From assembly GCF_012911925.1 (NCBI RefSeq), contig NZ_JAAXKY010000051.1:1-44400 (forward strand): a stretch of DNA of 44,400 bases, written 5' to 3'. Origin of the DNA: Pseudonocardia xinjiangensis. Its GTDB lineage: Bacteria > Actinomycetota > Actinomycetes > Mycobacteriales > Pseudonocardiaceae. Position numbers and translations under genes: made by a program. Of this stretch, positions 10,569 to 19,892 are shown one piece after another; position 1 is the stretch's first letter, and the number at the start of each line of letters is the position of its first letter. Under the pieces are notes generated by a model. It worked only from the letters and a program-made list of their open reading frames with translations. It had not been told where the DNA came from and did not search any database.

Positions 10569-11683
10569 CGGAGGATCCTCTCGCCGTGTCGACCACCCCG
10601 ACCGCATCAAGGAACGGCGCCGCCACCGACGTCGTGCTGGCGGTCGACGACCTGACGGTCGGCTTCCCGAGCGACGACGGGCTGGTGCAGGCCGTGCGTG
10701 GGGTCAGCTACGAGCTGCGCGGTGGCGAGGTGCTCGGGATCGTCGGTGAGTCCGGCTCCGGGAAGTCGGTCACCTCGCTCGCCGTGATGGGACTGCTCCC
10801 GGGCAACGCCCAGGTGTCCGGCTCGGTGCGCTTCCGCGGCAAGGAACTGCTGGGGGCCCGGGAGTCCGAGCTGAACTCGGTGCGCGGTCGCAGCGTGGCG
10901 ATGATCTTCCAGGACCCCATGACCTCGCTGAACCCGGTGTACTCGATCGGCTACCAGATCGCCGAGGCCGTCCGCGCGCACCACAACGTCAGCAAGGCCG
11001 CTGCGCTGGACCGGGCCACGGAGCTGCTCGAGCTCGTGCGCATCCCCAACCCGCGCCAGCGGCTGGAGAACTACCCGCACGAGATGTCGGGCGGCATGCG
11101 CCAGCGGGTGGTGATCGCCATCGCGATGGCCAACAACCCCGACGTGATCATCGCCGACGAGCCGACCACCGCGCTGGACGTCACGGTGCAGGCGCAGATC
11201 ATGGACTCCCTGCAGCTCGCGCAGCAGGAGACCGGCGCGGCGATGGTGCTGATCACCCACGACCTCGGCGTCATCGCCGGGCAGGCCGACCGCGTGATGG
11301 TGATGTACGCGGGCAAGCTGGTGGAGGTCGGCACGGCCGAGGACGTCTTCTACACCCCGCGGATGCCCTACACCGTCGGGCTGCTGGGCAGCCTGCCGCG
11401 GCTCGACCGCCCCAGCGAGCGGCTGACCCCCATCGAGGGCGCACCGCCGTCGGTGGTCAACATGCCGCCGGGCTGCCCGTTCACCCCACGCTGCCCGCTC
11501 GCGGTGGCCGTCTGTGAGGAGATCGAGCCGGAGTTGGCCCCCACTACCGGACCGGGCCACCTCGCCGCCTGCCACCGCTCCGAGGAGCTCGTCGGGGCGA
11601 GTGCCGGCGACGTGTTCGACACCGATGTCGTGGACACGGAGGCGCTCGCGCACTTCGTGCGCGAGAACGAGGGACAGTCGTGA
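10565..11683 (+). CDS. Peptide ABC transporter ATP-binding protein, OppD/DppD type
   Basis: 372 residues from GTG 10565, which overlaps the previous stop (GTGA). The frame is open further upstream, but that part runs inside the permease gene. Motifs: Walker [10 protein letters not shown]-loop [10 protein letters not shown], signature MSGGMRQRV, Walker [13 protein letters not shown] and H-loop LITHDLG. The C-terminal oligopeptide_HPY extension ([18 protein letters not shown]) carries conserved cysteines that in related transporters bind an Fe-S cluster. It also has a 30-residue acidic tail, slightly long for the family. It energises import with its OppF partner. Confidence 0.94.
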   Translation: MTEDPLAVSTTPTASRNGAATDVVLAVDDLTVGFPSDDGLVQAVRGVSYELRGGEVLGIVGESGSGKSVTSLAVMGLLPGNAQVSGSVRFRGKELLGARESELNSVRGRSVAMIFQDPMTSLNPVYSIGYQIAEAVRAHHNVSKAAALDRATELLELVRIPNPRQRLENYPHEMSGGMRQRVVIAIAMANNPDVIIADEPTTALDVTVQAQIMDSLQLAQQETGAAMVLITHDLGVIAGQADRVMVMYAGKLVEVGTAEDVFYTPRMPYTVGLLGSLPRLDRPSERLTPIEGAPPSVVNMPPGCPFTPRCPLAVAVCEEIEPELAPTTGPGHLAACHRSEELVGASAGDVFDTDVVDTEALAHFVRENEGQS

Positions 11684-12735
11684 GTGCGCCTGTGATGCAC
11701 GAGAGCGGCTCGTCCGCCGCCGGTTCCGAGCCGATCCTGTCGGCCCGCAACCTGGTGAAGCACTTCCCGATCCGCTCGACGGGCCTGATCCGCCGCCAGG
11801 TCGGCACGGTGCACGCGGTCTGCGACGTCTCGTTCGACCTCGGCCACGGAGAGACGCTGGGGCTGGTCGGTGAGTCGGGCTGCGGCAAGTCGACCACCGC
11901 CCGGCTGGTCCTGAACCTCATCGAGGCCACGTCGGGCGAGGTGCTCTACGAGGGCACCGACCTCACCGCGCTGTCCCCGAAGAAGATGCGCGAGCTGCGC
12001 CAGGACCTGCAGATCGTGTTCCAGGACCCGTACGCGTCGCTCGATCCGCGGATGCCGGTGAACGAGATCGTGGCCGAGCCGCTGCGCATCCACGGCCGGT
12101 ACGACCGGGGCGGGCGCACCGCGGTGCAGGACCTGTTGCGCACGGTCGGGCTCAAGCCCGAGCACGGCAACCGGTTCCCGCACGAGTTCTCCGGCGGCCA
12201 GCGTCAGCGGATCGGGGTGGCTCGGGCACTGGCCCTGCGGCCCAAGGTGCTCGTGCTCGACGAGCCGGTCTCCGCGCTCGACGTGTCGATCCAGGCGGGC
12301 GTGCTCAACCTGCTCGACGAGCTGCAGGCCGAGCTGGGCCTGTCCTACCTGTTCGTCTCCCACGACCTGTCGGTGGTGCGCCACATCGCCGACCGGATCG
12401 CGGTCATGTACCTGGGCCGGATCGTGGAGACGGGCACGGCGAGCGAGCTGTTCGAGGGCCCGGCGCACCCCTACACGCAGGCGCTGATCTCGGCGATCCC
12501 GCTGCCCGACCCGCGCAAGCAGCGGGCCAGGGAGCGGATCACGGTGGTCGGTGACGTGCCGAGCCCGGCCGACCCGCCCAGCGGGTGCCGGTTCCGTACC
12601 CGCTGCCCCAAGTTCGCGGCCGAGCTGAGCGACGCCGAGCGCAGCCGGTGCGTCGACGAGGTCCCGGAGCTGGTGGACCGCGGCCAGGGCCACCCGGCGG
12701 CGTGCCACTACGCGGAGCGCAAGACCCTGATCTGA
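11680..12735 (+). CDS. Peptide ABC transporter ATP-binding protein, OppF/DppF type
   Basis: 351 residues from GTG 11680, with a 4-bp overlap to the OppD-type gene. Walker A is GESGCGKST, the Q-loop FQDPYASLDPR, the signature [10 protein letters not shown], Walker [15 protein letters not shown], and the switch [14 protein letters not shown]. The C-terminal HPY extension [15 protein letters not shown] is present. The OppF subunit forms the ATPase heterodimer with OppD. It is the last gene of the rightward operon and ends four bases before a perfect hairpin. Confidence 0.94.
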   Translation: MSAPVMHESGSSAAGSEPILSARNLVKHFPIRSTGLIRRQVGTVHAVCDVSFDLGHGETLGLVGESGCGKSTTARLVLNLIEATSGEVLYEGTDLTALSPKKMRELRQDLQIVFQDPYASLDPRMPVNEIVAEPLRIHGRYDRGGRTAVQDLLRTVGLKPEHGNRFPHEFSGGQRQRIGVARALALRPKVLVLDEPVSALDVSIQAGVLNLLDELQAELGLSYLFVSHDLSVVRHIADRIAVMYLGRIVETGTASELFEGPAHPYTQALISAIPLPDPRKQRARERITVVGDVPSPADPPSGCRFRTRCPKFAAELSDAERSRCVDEVPELVDRGQGHPAACHYAERKTLI

Positions 12736-12738
12736 CGT

Positions 12739-12775
12739 GCGCGCCGGCCGGGCGCGGTGCGCCCGGCCGGCGCGC
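12739..12775. terminator. Bidirectional terminator between the two convergent opp-type operons
   Basis: Arms of 17 nt (12739-12755 and 12759-12775; left arm GCGCGCCGGCCGGGCGC) are exact complements around a GGT loop. It lies in the 43-bp gap between two operons that converge, so one hairpin can stop transcription from both sides. The stem is entirely G-C and there is no U-tract, as usual in high-GC actinobacteria. Confidence 0.85.
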
Positions 12776-12778
12776 GGG

Positions 12779-13791
12779 TCAGCCGGGGAGCAGGTGCTGC
12801 TCCTCGGCGTGGTGACACGCGCTGGGGTGGTGGCCGCCCTGCCGTACCTCCAGGGCAGGCTCCTCCTCCGCGCAGATCTCGGTGGCCTTCCAGCACCTCG
12901 TCCGGAAGCGGCAGCCGCTGGGCGGGTTCACCGGGCTGGGGACGTCGCCGGTGAGCCTGATCCGCTGCCGCCCGGCGCGGACCGACGGGTCCGGCACGGG
13001 CACGGCGGAGAGCAGCGCCTGGGTGTACGGGTGTGCCGCCCGGTTGTAGATCTCGTCCTCCGTGCCGAGCTCGACGATCTTGCCCAGGTACATCACCGCC
13101 ACCCGGTCCGACAGATGCCGGACGACCGACAGGTCGTGGGCGATGAAGATGTAGGACAGCCCGAACTCGGTCTGCAGGTCGCCGAGCAGGTTCATCACCT
13201 GCGCCTGGATCGACACGTCCAGCGCCGAGACCGGCTCGTCGCAGATGATCACCTCGGGGCGGAGCGCCAGCGCCCTGGCGATGCCGATCCGCTGGCGCTG
13301 GCCACCGGAGAACTGGTGCGGGTACCGGTTGATGTGCTCAGGGTTCAGCCCGACCACGTCGAGCAGCTCCTGCACCTTCCGCCGCCGCTCACCCTTCGGA
13401 GCGACCTCGGTGTGGATCTCGAACGGCTCGCCGACGATGTCGCCGACGGTCATCCGGGGGTTGAGCGACGTGTAGGGGTCCTGGAGCACGATCTGGATCT
13501 GCCGGCGCAGCGCCTTCAGATCCTTGCCGCGCTTGCCGAAGATGTCCTCGCCGTGGAACCGCACGGCTCCCGCCGTCGGCGGCTCGAGGCGCATCAGCAC
13601 CTGCGCGAGGGTCGACTTGCCGCAGCCGGACTCGCCGACGACGCCCAGCGTCTCGCCGCGCCGCAGGTCGAACGACACGCCGTCGACGGCGCGGACGTGC
13701 CCCACCGTGCGCTTGAACACCACGCCCAGCTGCACCGGGAAGTGCTTGACCAGGTCCTGGACCTGCAGGATCGGCTCGGTCCCGGTGGAGC

Positions 13792-13795
<4 letters not shown>
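12779..13795 (-). CDS. Peptide ABC transporter ATP-binding protein, OppF/DppF type (second operon)
   Basis: 338 residues. Walker [11 protein letters not shown]-loop [13 protein letters not shown], signature [10 protein letters not shown], Walker [15 protein letters not shown] and H-loop [11 protein letters not shown] are all present, as is the C-terminal oligopeptide extension ([15 protein letters not shown]). The start codon overlaps the previous gene's stop by 4 bp (ATGA). It is the last gene of the leftward operon and a paralogue of the protein at 11680-12735, with different ends. Together with the OppD-type protein it powers a second peptide importer. Confidence 0.94.
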
Positions 13796-14792
<997 letters not shown>

Positions 14793-14793
<1 letters not shown>

Positions 14794-15755
14794 CAGCGGC
14801 CCTTCGGGTCGAACGCCTCGCGCACGGCGTCACCCAGCATCACGAAGGCGAGCACGGTGACGGCCAGGAAGGCGGCGGGGAACAGCAACAGGAACGGGGC
14901 CACCCGCAGGTAGTCGCGGGCCTCACTGATCATCACGCCCCAGGAGACGACCGGGTCGCGCAGCCCGATCCCGAGGAACGAGAGCGTGGCCTCGGTGCCG
15001 ATGAACGCACCCAGCGCGATCGTGGCGTAGACGAGCACCGGGGCCAGGCAGTTGGGCAGCATGTGCCGCCAGATCACGCGGGGCGCGCTCGCCCCCAGGC
15101 CCCGCGCCGCGCGGACGTAGTCCTGGTTGCGCGCGGCGATGGCCGCCGAGCGCATGATCCGCATCGTCACCGGCCAGGACAGCGCCGACATGGTCAGCAC
15201 CACGAGCGCGGTGATCCCGACGGGCCCAGCGCCGACCGACTCGCGGAAGGTGGACAGGATCACGATCGCGCCCAGCACGAACGGCAGCCCGAAGAAGACG
15301 TCGGCGAAGCGGGACAGCATGCCGTCGATCCACCCGCCGTAGAACCCGGCGAGCAGCCCCATGGAGCCGCCGATCAGCACCGTGAGCGTGGTGGCCAGCA
15401 CCCCGACGATGATCGACACACGGGTGCCGTGGATCGTGCGCGCGAAGACGTCGCGTCCCAGCAGGTCGTAGCCGAACCAGGCCTGCGCCGACGGCGCCTG
15501 CCGGCTGCGGGCCAGGTCGCCGGCGCTCGGGTCGACCGAGGTGAACAGCTGGGGCACCGCGGCCAGCACCAGCAGCACGGCGATCAGACCCACCGAGAGC
15601 AGGAACAGGGGGCGGCGGCGCAGGTCGTGCCACGCGTCGGCGGCGAGGCTGCGGGGCCGCTCCGGGCCGTCGGTGGTGGCGGCGGGGCCGGCCACGAGGT
15701 CGTGGCTCGCCTCGGCGAGCGGGCCCGCCGTTCCGAGCGACGCGGGGTCAGTCAT
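14793..15755 (-). CDS. Peptide ABC transporter permease, OppC/DppC type (second operon)
   Basis: 320 residues with a roughly 50-residue cytoplasmic start, a first membrane helix (LFLLSVGLIAVLLVLAAVPQ), the family motif WFGYDLLGRDVFARTIHGTRVSI, and the coupling segment QDYVRAARGLGASAPRVIWRHMLPN. It ends in FVMLGDAVREAFDPKGR as expected for DppC/OppC. It overlaps the upstream OppB-type gene by 8 bp, the same overlap as the matching pair in the first operon. Confidence 0.93.
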
Positions 15756-16674
15756 AGCGGATCCTCGGGTCGAGAACGGCGTAGAGCACGTCCACCAGCA
15801 GGTTCATCAGCAGGTAGACGACCACGAGCAGGACGACGACCCCGGTGACGGTGGCGCCCTCCTTCGTCTGGATGGACCGGAAGATCAGCCCGCCGACCCC
15901 ACGGATGTTGAAGATGCCCTCGGTGACGATGGCGCCGCCCATCAGCGACCCCAGATCCACACCGAGGAACGTGACGACCGGGATGGCGGAGTTGCGCAAC
16001 AGATGCACGCCCACCACCCGGCGCGGGGTGAGGCCCTTCGCCACGGCGGTGCGGACGTAGTCGGTGCGCCGGTTCTCCGCGATCGACGTGCGCGTGAGGC
16101 GCGCGACGTAGGCCATCGAGAGGCTGCCGAGCACGAAGCCGGGCACGATCAGCTCGCCGAACCCGGCAGCCGGCGACACGGTGGGGGAGATGAGCCCGAG
16201 GCGCAGGCCGAGCACGGTCTGCAGCACGTACCCCGTGACGAACACCGGGATCGCGATGAGGAACAGCGTGGACACCAGCACCAGGTTGTCCAGGTACCCG
16301 CCCGAACGCAGGCCGGTGAGCACGCCTGCCGCCAGGCCGATCACCGCCTCGATCAGCAGCGCGACCAGCGCGAGCCGCACCGTGACGGGATAGGCGGCGG
16401 CGATCAGCGCGCCGACGGAGGTGCCGTTGAACGTCTGACCGAAGTCGCCCTGCACGAGGTTGCCCAGGTACCGGGCGTACTGGACGACGACGTTGTCGTC
16501 GAGGTGGAACTCCGCCCGCATCCGCGTGATGTAGGCGTCGGGACAGGGGCGGTCACCGCACTTGCCGGCGAACGGGTCGCCGGGGATGGCCCAGACGAGC
16601 AGGTAGATCAGGAACGTCGTGCCGAGGAACACGGGCACGAGCTGGACCAGTCGGCGCAGGACGTAGCGCCCCAC
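15748..16674 (-). CDS. Peptide ABC transporter permease, OppB/DppB type (second operon)
   Basis: 308 residues from a GTG start, with GGAGGTGAACC directly upstream as ribosome binding site. The N-terminus GRYVLRRLVQLVPVFLGTTF is classical DppB. A periplasmic loop with GKCGDRPCPDAYITRM contains two cysteines four residues apart, also seen in actinobacterial DppB proteins. The coupling motif is near YVRTAVAKGLTPRRVVGVHLLRN, and the C-terminus is DVLYAVLDPRIRYD. It forms the pore with the OppC-type subunit. Confidence 0.93.
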   Translation of the reverse strand: MGRYVLRRLVQLVPVFLGTTFLIYLLVWAIPGDPFAGKCGDRPCPDAYITRMRAEFHLDDNVVVQYARYLGNLVQGDFGQTFNGTSVGALIAAAYPVTVRLALVALLIEAVIGLAAGVLTGLRSGGYLDNLVLVSTLFLIAIPVFVTGYVLQTVLGLRLGLISPTVSPAAGFGELIVPGFVLGSLSMAYVARLTRTSIAENRRTDYVRTAVAKGLTPRRVVGVHLLRNSAIPVVTFLGVDLGSLMGGAIVTEGIFNIRGVGGLIFRSIQTKEGATVTGVVVLLVVVYLLMNLLVDVLYAVLDPRIRYD

Positions 16675-16730
16675 GGTTCACCTCCATGGGCAGGGGCGTG
16701 GCCTCCTGGGCCGACGCCGGCCTGCGGTGG

Positions 16731-16761
16731 CGGCGGCCGGGACGGGTGGTCCCGGCCGCCG
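16731..16761 (-). terminator. Intercistronic hairpin after the second binding-protein gene
   Basis: Complementary 13-nt arms (16731-16743 and 16749-16761) around a 5-nt loop make a G-C-rich hairpin. It lies in the 102-bp gap between the binding-protein gene and the first permease. This mirrors the hairpin at 8522-8563 in the other operon and is probably a partial terminator or mRNA stabiliser favouring binding-protein output. Confidence 0.65.
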
Positions 16762-16776
16762 TGACCGTCGGCGTTG

Positions 16777-18426
16777 CTACGACGTTGCGGTGACGCTGAA
16801 GAGGTCGAGCTCGCGGAGCTGCGTGACCGTGACATTGGCGAGCCGCGGCGACCAGCCGGCCTGCACCGATTGGAAGTACAGCGGGATCGCCGGCATGTCC
16901 TGGATGATCATCCGCTCCGCCTCCTGGTAGAGGGCGTTGCCCTCCTCCGTGGACGGGGCGGCGTCCGCCCGCGCCAGCAGTGCGTCGACGGCCGGGTTGG
17001 AGTACTCGCCGTCGTTGGTGGACCCGCCGGTCCGGTACATCGGGTTGAGGAAGTTCTCGATCGACGGGTAGTCCGCCACCCAGCCGGTGCGGTAGATCCG
17101 GCTCATCTCGCGGCCGTTGATCGCCGAGCGGAACTCGCCGAACGTCGGGACGGGCACGAAGTTGCACTCGCGGCCCAGCGCCTGGGTGATCGTGACGCAG
17201 GTGGCCTGCATCCACTCGGCGTTGCCGGAGTCGGCGTTGGAGGTGAGCTCGATCGGCCCCTGGAACCCGGTGGCGTCGAACATCTGTTTCGCCTTGGCCG
17301 GCTGGTAGGTGCAGAGCTCACCGCACTGGCCATCGATGCGGCCCGGGACGTTGGGCGCCACGAGCCCGTCGGCCGGCGGCTTGAGACCGTTGAAGATCTG
17401 CTGGTTGACCGCCTCCCGGTCGATCGCCATCGAGAGGGCCTGGCGCAGCTGCGGGTTCTGGAAGCGCGCGTCGTAGAGCGGGAAGCCGATGCGTTGCAGG
17501 CCGAGGTAGGTCTGCGACACGCTGCGGCCCGGCAGGTCGGTCTCGAACAGGTTCCCGGCGATCGCCGAGGGCGGGATGATCTCGAGGAAGTCCAGGTTGC
17601 CCGACACCACGTCGGCGTAGGCGGCCTCGACGCTCTCGTAGAAGCGGAACTCCACTCCCTTGACGCTGGGCTTGCGCTCCCCGGCGAACTGCTCGTAGCG
17701 CTCCAGCACGATGTTCGCGCCCGGCTGGCGCGACACGAAGCGGAACGGGCCGTTGCCGACCGGGTTGGCCTCGAACGCCGCCCGGTCGGTGAAGAAGGCC
17801 TGCGGCAGCGGCATGAACGCCTGGTAGCCGAGCTGGGTGGGGAAGACCGAGAACGGCTGGGCGAGGGTGACCTCCAGCGTCCGGTCGTCCACCGCGCGCA
17901 GCCCCGACATCGCCTGGGCAGGCGGCTGCGGAGCCTGGAGCGGTCCACTCGTGCCGTCCGGGTCCTCGGTGTTGACCTGGTCGAAGCCGGCGATCTGGGC
18001 GAAGAAGCTGGCGTTCTGCTGGCCGTTGGGGGAGTAGGCCGTGTAGTTCCAGGAGTCGACGAAGCTCTGCGCGGTGACGGGGGTGCCGTCGTGGAACGTC
18101 CAGGGCTTCAGCCGGATCGTGTAGACCTGGGAGTCGGTGGTGTCGATCGACTCCGCCACGGCGTTGCTCGGCTCCGCGGTGCGGGGGTCGTACTCGACGA
18201 GGCCGGTGAACAGGGCGTCGACCACCTTGCCGCCGCCGGTCTCGTTCGTGTTGCCCGGCACCAGCGGGTTCTCCGGCTCGGTGCTGTTGACGCTGATGGT
18301 GACGTCGGTCTGCTCGCCACCGGACCCACCGCCGTCGGTGCCGCCGCCGGACCCACCGCATGCGCTCGTGAGCAACACGATGGAGATCGGAAGGGCGAAC
18401 CAAGCGGTACCACGACCTGTGCGCAT
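16777..18426 (-). CDS. Peptide ABC transporter solute-binding lipoprotein (second operon)
   Basis: 549 residues from ATG 18426, chosen because GGGAG precedes it closely and a normal signal peptide begins there; the frame stays open to 18492. The lipobox ends at Cys23 (LTSAC) and is followed by a Gly/Ser-rich linker. SBP family 5 features include FHDGTPVTAQSFVDSWNYT, VGNGPFRFVSRQPGANIVLERY, LRQALSMAIDREAVNQQIF and the C-terminal MPAIPLYFQSVQAGW. The ligand is unknown. It has little detailed similarity to the binding protein at 6764-8515, so the two systems probably take different substrates (inference). Confidence 0.9.
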   Translation of the reverse strand: MRTGRGTAWFALPISIVLLTSACGGSGGGTDGGGSGGEQTDVTISVNSTEPENPLVPGNTNETGGGKVVDALFTGLVEYDPRTAEPSNAVAESIDTTDSQVYTIRLKPWTFHDGTPVTAQSFVDSWNYTAYSPNGQQNASFFAQIAGFDQVNTEDPDGTSGPLQAPQPPAQAMSGLRAVDDRTLEVTLAQPFSVFPTQLGYQAFMPLPQAFFTDRAAFEANPVGNGPFRFVSRQPGANIVLERYEQFAGERKPSVKGVEFRFYESVEAAYADVVSGNLDFLEIIPPSAIAGNLFETDLPGRSVSQTYLGLQRIGFPLYDARFQNPQLRQALSMAIDREAVNQQIFNGLKPPADGLVAPNVPGRIDGQCGELCTYQPAKAKQMFDATGFQGPIELTSNADSGNAEWMQATCVTITQALGRECNFVPVPTFGEFRSAINGREMSRIYRTGWVADYPSIENFLNPMYRTGGSTNDGEYSNPAVDALLARADAAPSTEEGNALYQEAERMIIQDMPAIPLYFQSVQAGWSPRLANVTVTQLRELDLFSVTATS

Positions 18427-18443
18427 GGGCTCCCAAATCCTGG

Positions 18444-18472
18444 ATACGACACAGGGGTGACCTGGGTCGTAT
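18444..18472 (-). promoter_or_regulatory. Hairpin or operator just before the binding-protein start
   Basis: Arms of 12 nt (18444-18455 ATACGACACAGG; 18461-18472) match at 11 of 12 positions around a 5-nt spacer. It lies 18 bases upstream of ATG 18426 and just before the GGGAG ribosome binding site. In RNA it would be a stable hairpin next to the site of initiation; in DNA it would be a good dimeric operator. Which applies is not known. Confidence 0.55.
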
Positions 18473-18477
18473 ATCGG

Positions 18478-18538
18478 GTGATGTTCGCGCACGGACAGTA
18501 GCTGTCCGGATCGTTACAGCGATCCGCCCGAACATCAC
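18478..18538 (-). promoter_or_regulatory. Nested inverted repeats that can form a three-way junction
   Basis: Outer arms GTGATGTTCG (18478-18487) and CGAACATCAC (18529-18538) are perfect complements. Between them sit two small perfect hairpins: GGACAG-TAG-CTGTCC (18493-18507) and GGATCG-TTACAG-CGATCC (18508-18525). The set can fold as a cloverleaf-like junction in the leader of the leftward peptide-transport operon. A possible promoter, TTGCCC, 17 bp, TATTTG (final G at 18538), would start inside the outer arm. In that case the outer repeat would be a DNA operator rather than RNA. No known riboswitch class was recognised. Confidence 0.5.
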
Positions 18539-18613
18539 AAATAGGTTTCCGATCGCGGGAGGGCAAGAACCCGGCGGAACAGGCGGACCCAGCGGAGTGC
18601 GTGACGCCGCACG

Positions 18614-18619
18614 TAGAGT
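18614..18619 (+). promoter_or_regulatory. -10 element for leaderless mshB mRNA
   Basis: TAGAGT fits TANNNT and ends six bases before GTG 18626, so the transcript would start at the start codon. No ribosome binding site is seen before that GTG. A second TAGGTT at 18542-18547 could add a longer transcript. Confidence 0.5.
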
Positions 18620-18625
18620 GCGCTC

Positions 18626-19510
18626 GTGACGCCAGCTCCCCGGCGCCGGCTGCTCCTGGTGCACGCCCACCCGGACGACGAGACGCTCACCACCGGCGGC
18701 ACGATCGCGCGCTACGCGGCCGAGCCGGACACCTCGGTCACCCTCGTGACCTGCACCCTCGGGGAACAGGGCGAGGTGATCCCACCGGAGCTCGCACTGC
18801 TCGCGCCGGACGAGGGCGACCAGCTCGGTGGCTACCGGATCGGCGAGCTCGCCCGCGCCTGCGCCGCGCTCGGGGTCAGCGACCACCGCTTCCTCGGCGG
18901 ACCCGGGCGCTGGCGCGACTCCGGCATGGCGCTCAGTGGCCAGGGCGTCCGGGCCGCCGTCCCCGAGCGGTTGCATCCCCGCGCGTTCGCCCGCCCGGAG
19001 GCCGTCGACGAGCAGGTGGACGCGCTGGCCGCGGTGCTGGAGCAGGTGCGTCCGCAGGTGGTGGTGACCTATGCCGCCGACGGCGGCTACGGCCATCCCG
19101 ACCACGTCCGGGCCCACGAGATCACCGTGGCGGCGGTGCGGCGGGTCCCGGCCAGGCTCTACTTCACGGTGATCGGCCGCTCGACGCTGGCGGCCGGGTG
19201 CGCAGCACTGGCGAACGCCCACGGGCTGCCGTTCCGCATGCCAGGGCCCGACGAGCTGCCGAGCGTTCCGGATGCAGAGATCACCGCCCGGCTCGACGTC
19301 ACGGCGCAGCGCGCGGCCAGGATCGCCGCGATGCGGGCGCACGCCACCCAGATCGCGCTCTGGGAGGGCGAGGGCATGATCGCGCTGGCGATGAGCAACC
19401 TCATCGCCCAACCGCTGCTCGACGTGGAGGAGTACGTGGCGGCTCACGGTGCAGGCGACCGATCTGCGCGGGAACCGATCGGGGACCTGTTCGATGACGA
19501 CGATGAATGA
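18626..19510 (+). CDS. mshB: MshB, mycothiol-pathway GlcNAc-Ins deacetylase
   Basis: 294 residues. MshB removes the acetyl group from GlcNAc-inositol, the second step in making mycothiol, the main thiol of actinobacteria; it is a cytoplasmic zinc enzyme of the PIG-L/LmbE family. The zinc and catalytic motif HAHPDDE is at 13-19, and the second histidine region YGHPDHVRAHE follows near residue 157. The TLGEQGEV and RFLGGPGRWRDSGM segments are typical of MshB as opposed to the related Mca. The start is GTG 18626. The two genes downstream overlap in series and probably form an operon with it. Confidence 0.93.
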   Translation: MTPAPRRRLLLVHAHPDDETLTTGGTIARYAAEPDTSVTLVTCTLGEQGEVIPPELALLAPDEGDQLGGYRIGELARACAALGVSDHRFLGGPGRWRDSGMALSGQGVRAAVPERLHPRAFARPEAVDEQVDALAAVLEQVRPQVVVTYAADGGYGHPDHVRAHEITVAAVRRVPARLYFTVIGRSTLAAGCAALANAHGLPFRMPGPDELPSVPDAEITARLDVTAQRAARIAAMRAHATQIALWEGEGMIALAMSNLIAQPLLDVEEYVAAHGAGDRSAREPIGDLFDDDDE

Positions 19511-19892
19511 GCCGGAGCCGCCCGCGGTGTCCGACGGGACACTGCTCGGGCTGCTCGTCCTCGACGGGGTGCTGGTGGGCGCGCTGGGTCTGGTGTTCAC
19601 CCCGCTCTACCTGGGCGGCGTGCCCGCGCCGCTCGGGGTCCTGCTCTCGGTGCTGGTCCTGCCGTGGCTCGTGTTCCGGGCAGGTGAGATCGACGTGCGG
19701 CCCTCCCGGGCGGGTGCCCCGCTGCTGGCGTGGGTGCTCACCGTCGGGGTGCTCGGCCTCGTCAGCCCCGGTGGCGACGTGATGCTGCCCCCCACGTGGC
19801 AGTCGCTCCTGCTGGCCGTCGGCGGTATCGGGGCGGGGCTGTGGGCGTTGCGCAGCGTGCTCAACTCCGCGTACCGGAGGAACGGTGGCTGA
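19494..19892 (+). CDS. Small membrane protein (Rv1171/DUF6113-like)
   Basis: 132 residues, start ATG 19494, overlapping the end of mshB by 17 bp. The frame is open to 19449, but that part reads within mshB. About four hydrophobic segments are visible: LLGLLVLDGVLVGALGLVF, PLGVLLSVLVLPWLVF, LLAWVLTVGVLGLV and SLLLAVGGIGAGLWAL. Its place right after mshB matches the unknown membrane protein Rv1171 of M. tuberculosis and the DUF6113 proteins of other actinobacteria (from memory). Function is unknown; the coupling suggests co-expression with mycothiol synthesis. Confidence 0.75.
   Translation: MTTMNEPEPPAVSDGTLLGLLVLDGVLVGALGLVFTPLYLGGVPAPLGVLLSVLVLPWLVFRAGEIDVRPSRAGAPLLAWVLTVGVLGLVSPGGDVMLPPTWQSLLLAVGGIGAGLWALRSVLNSAYRRNGG

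Noticed and set aside
16774..18501. 575-residue plus-strand frame over the second binding-protein gene
   Set aside because: A shadow of the minus-strand lipoprotein gene, which has a signal peptide and family motifs.
17318..19600. 760-residue minus-strand frame spanning the binding protein and mshB
   Set aside because: It covers two real genes on different strands and the structured leader between them; no family resemblance.
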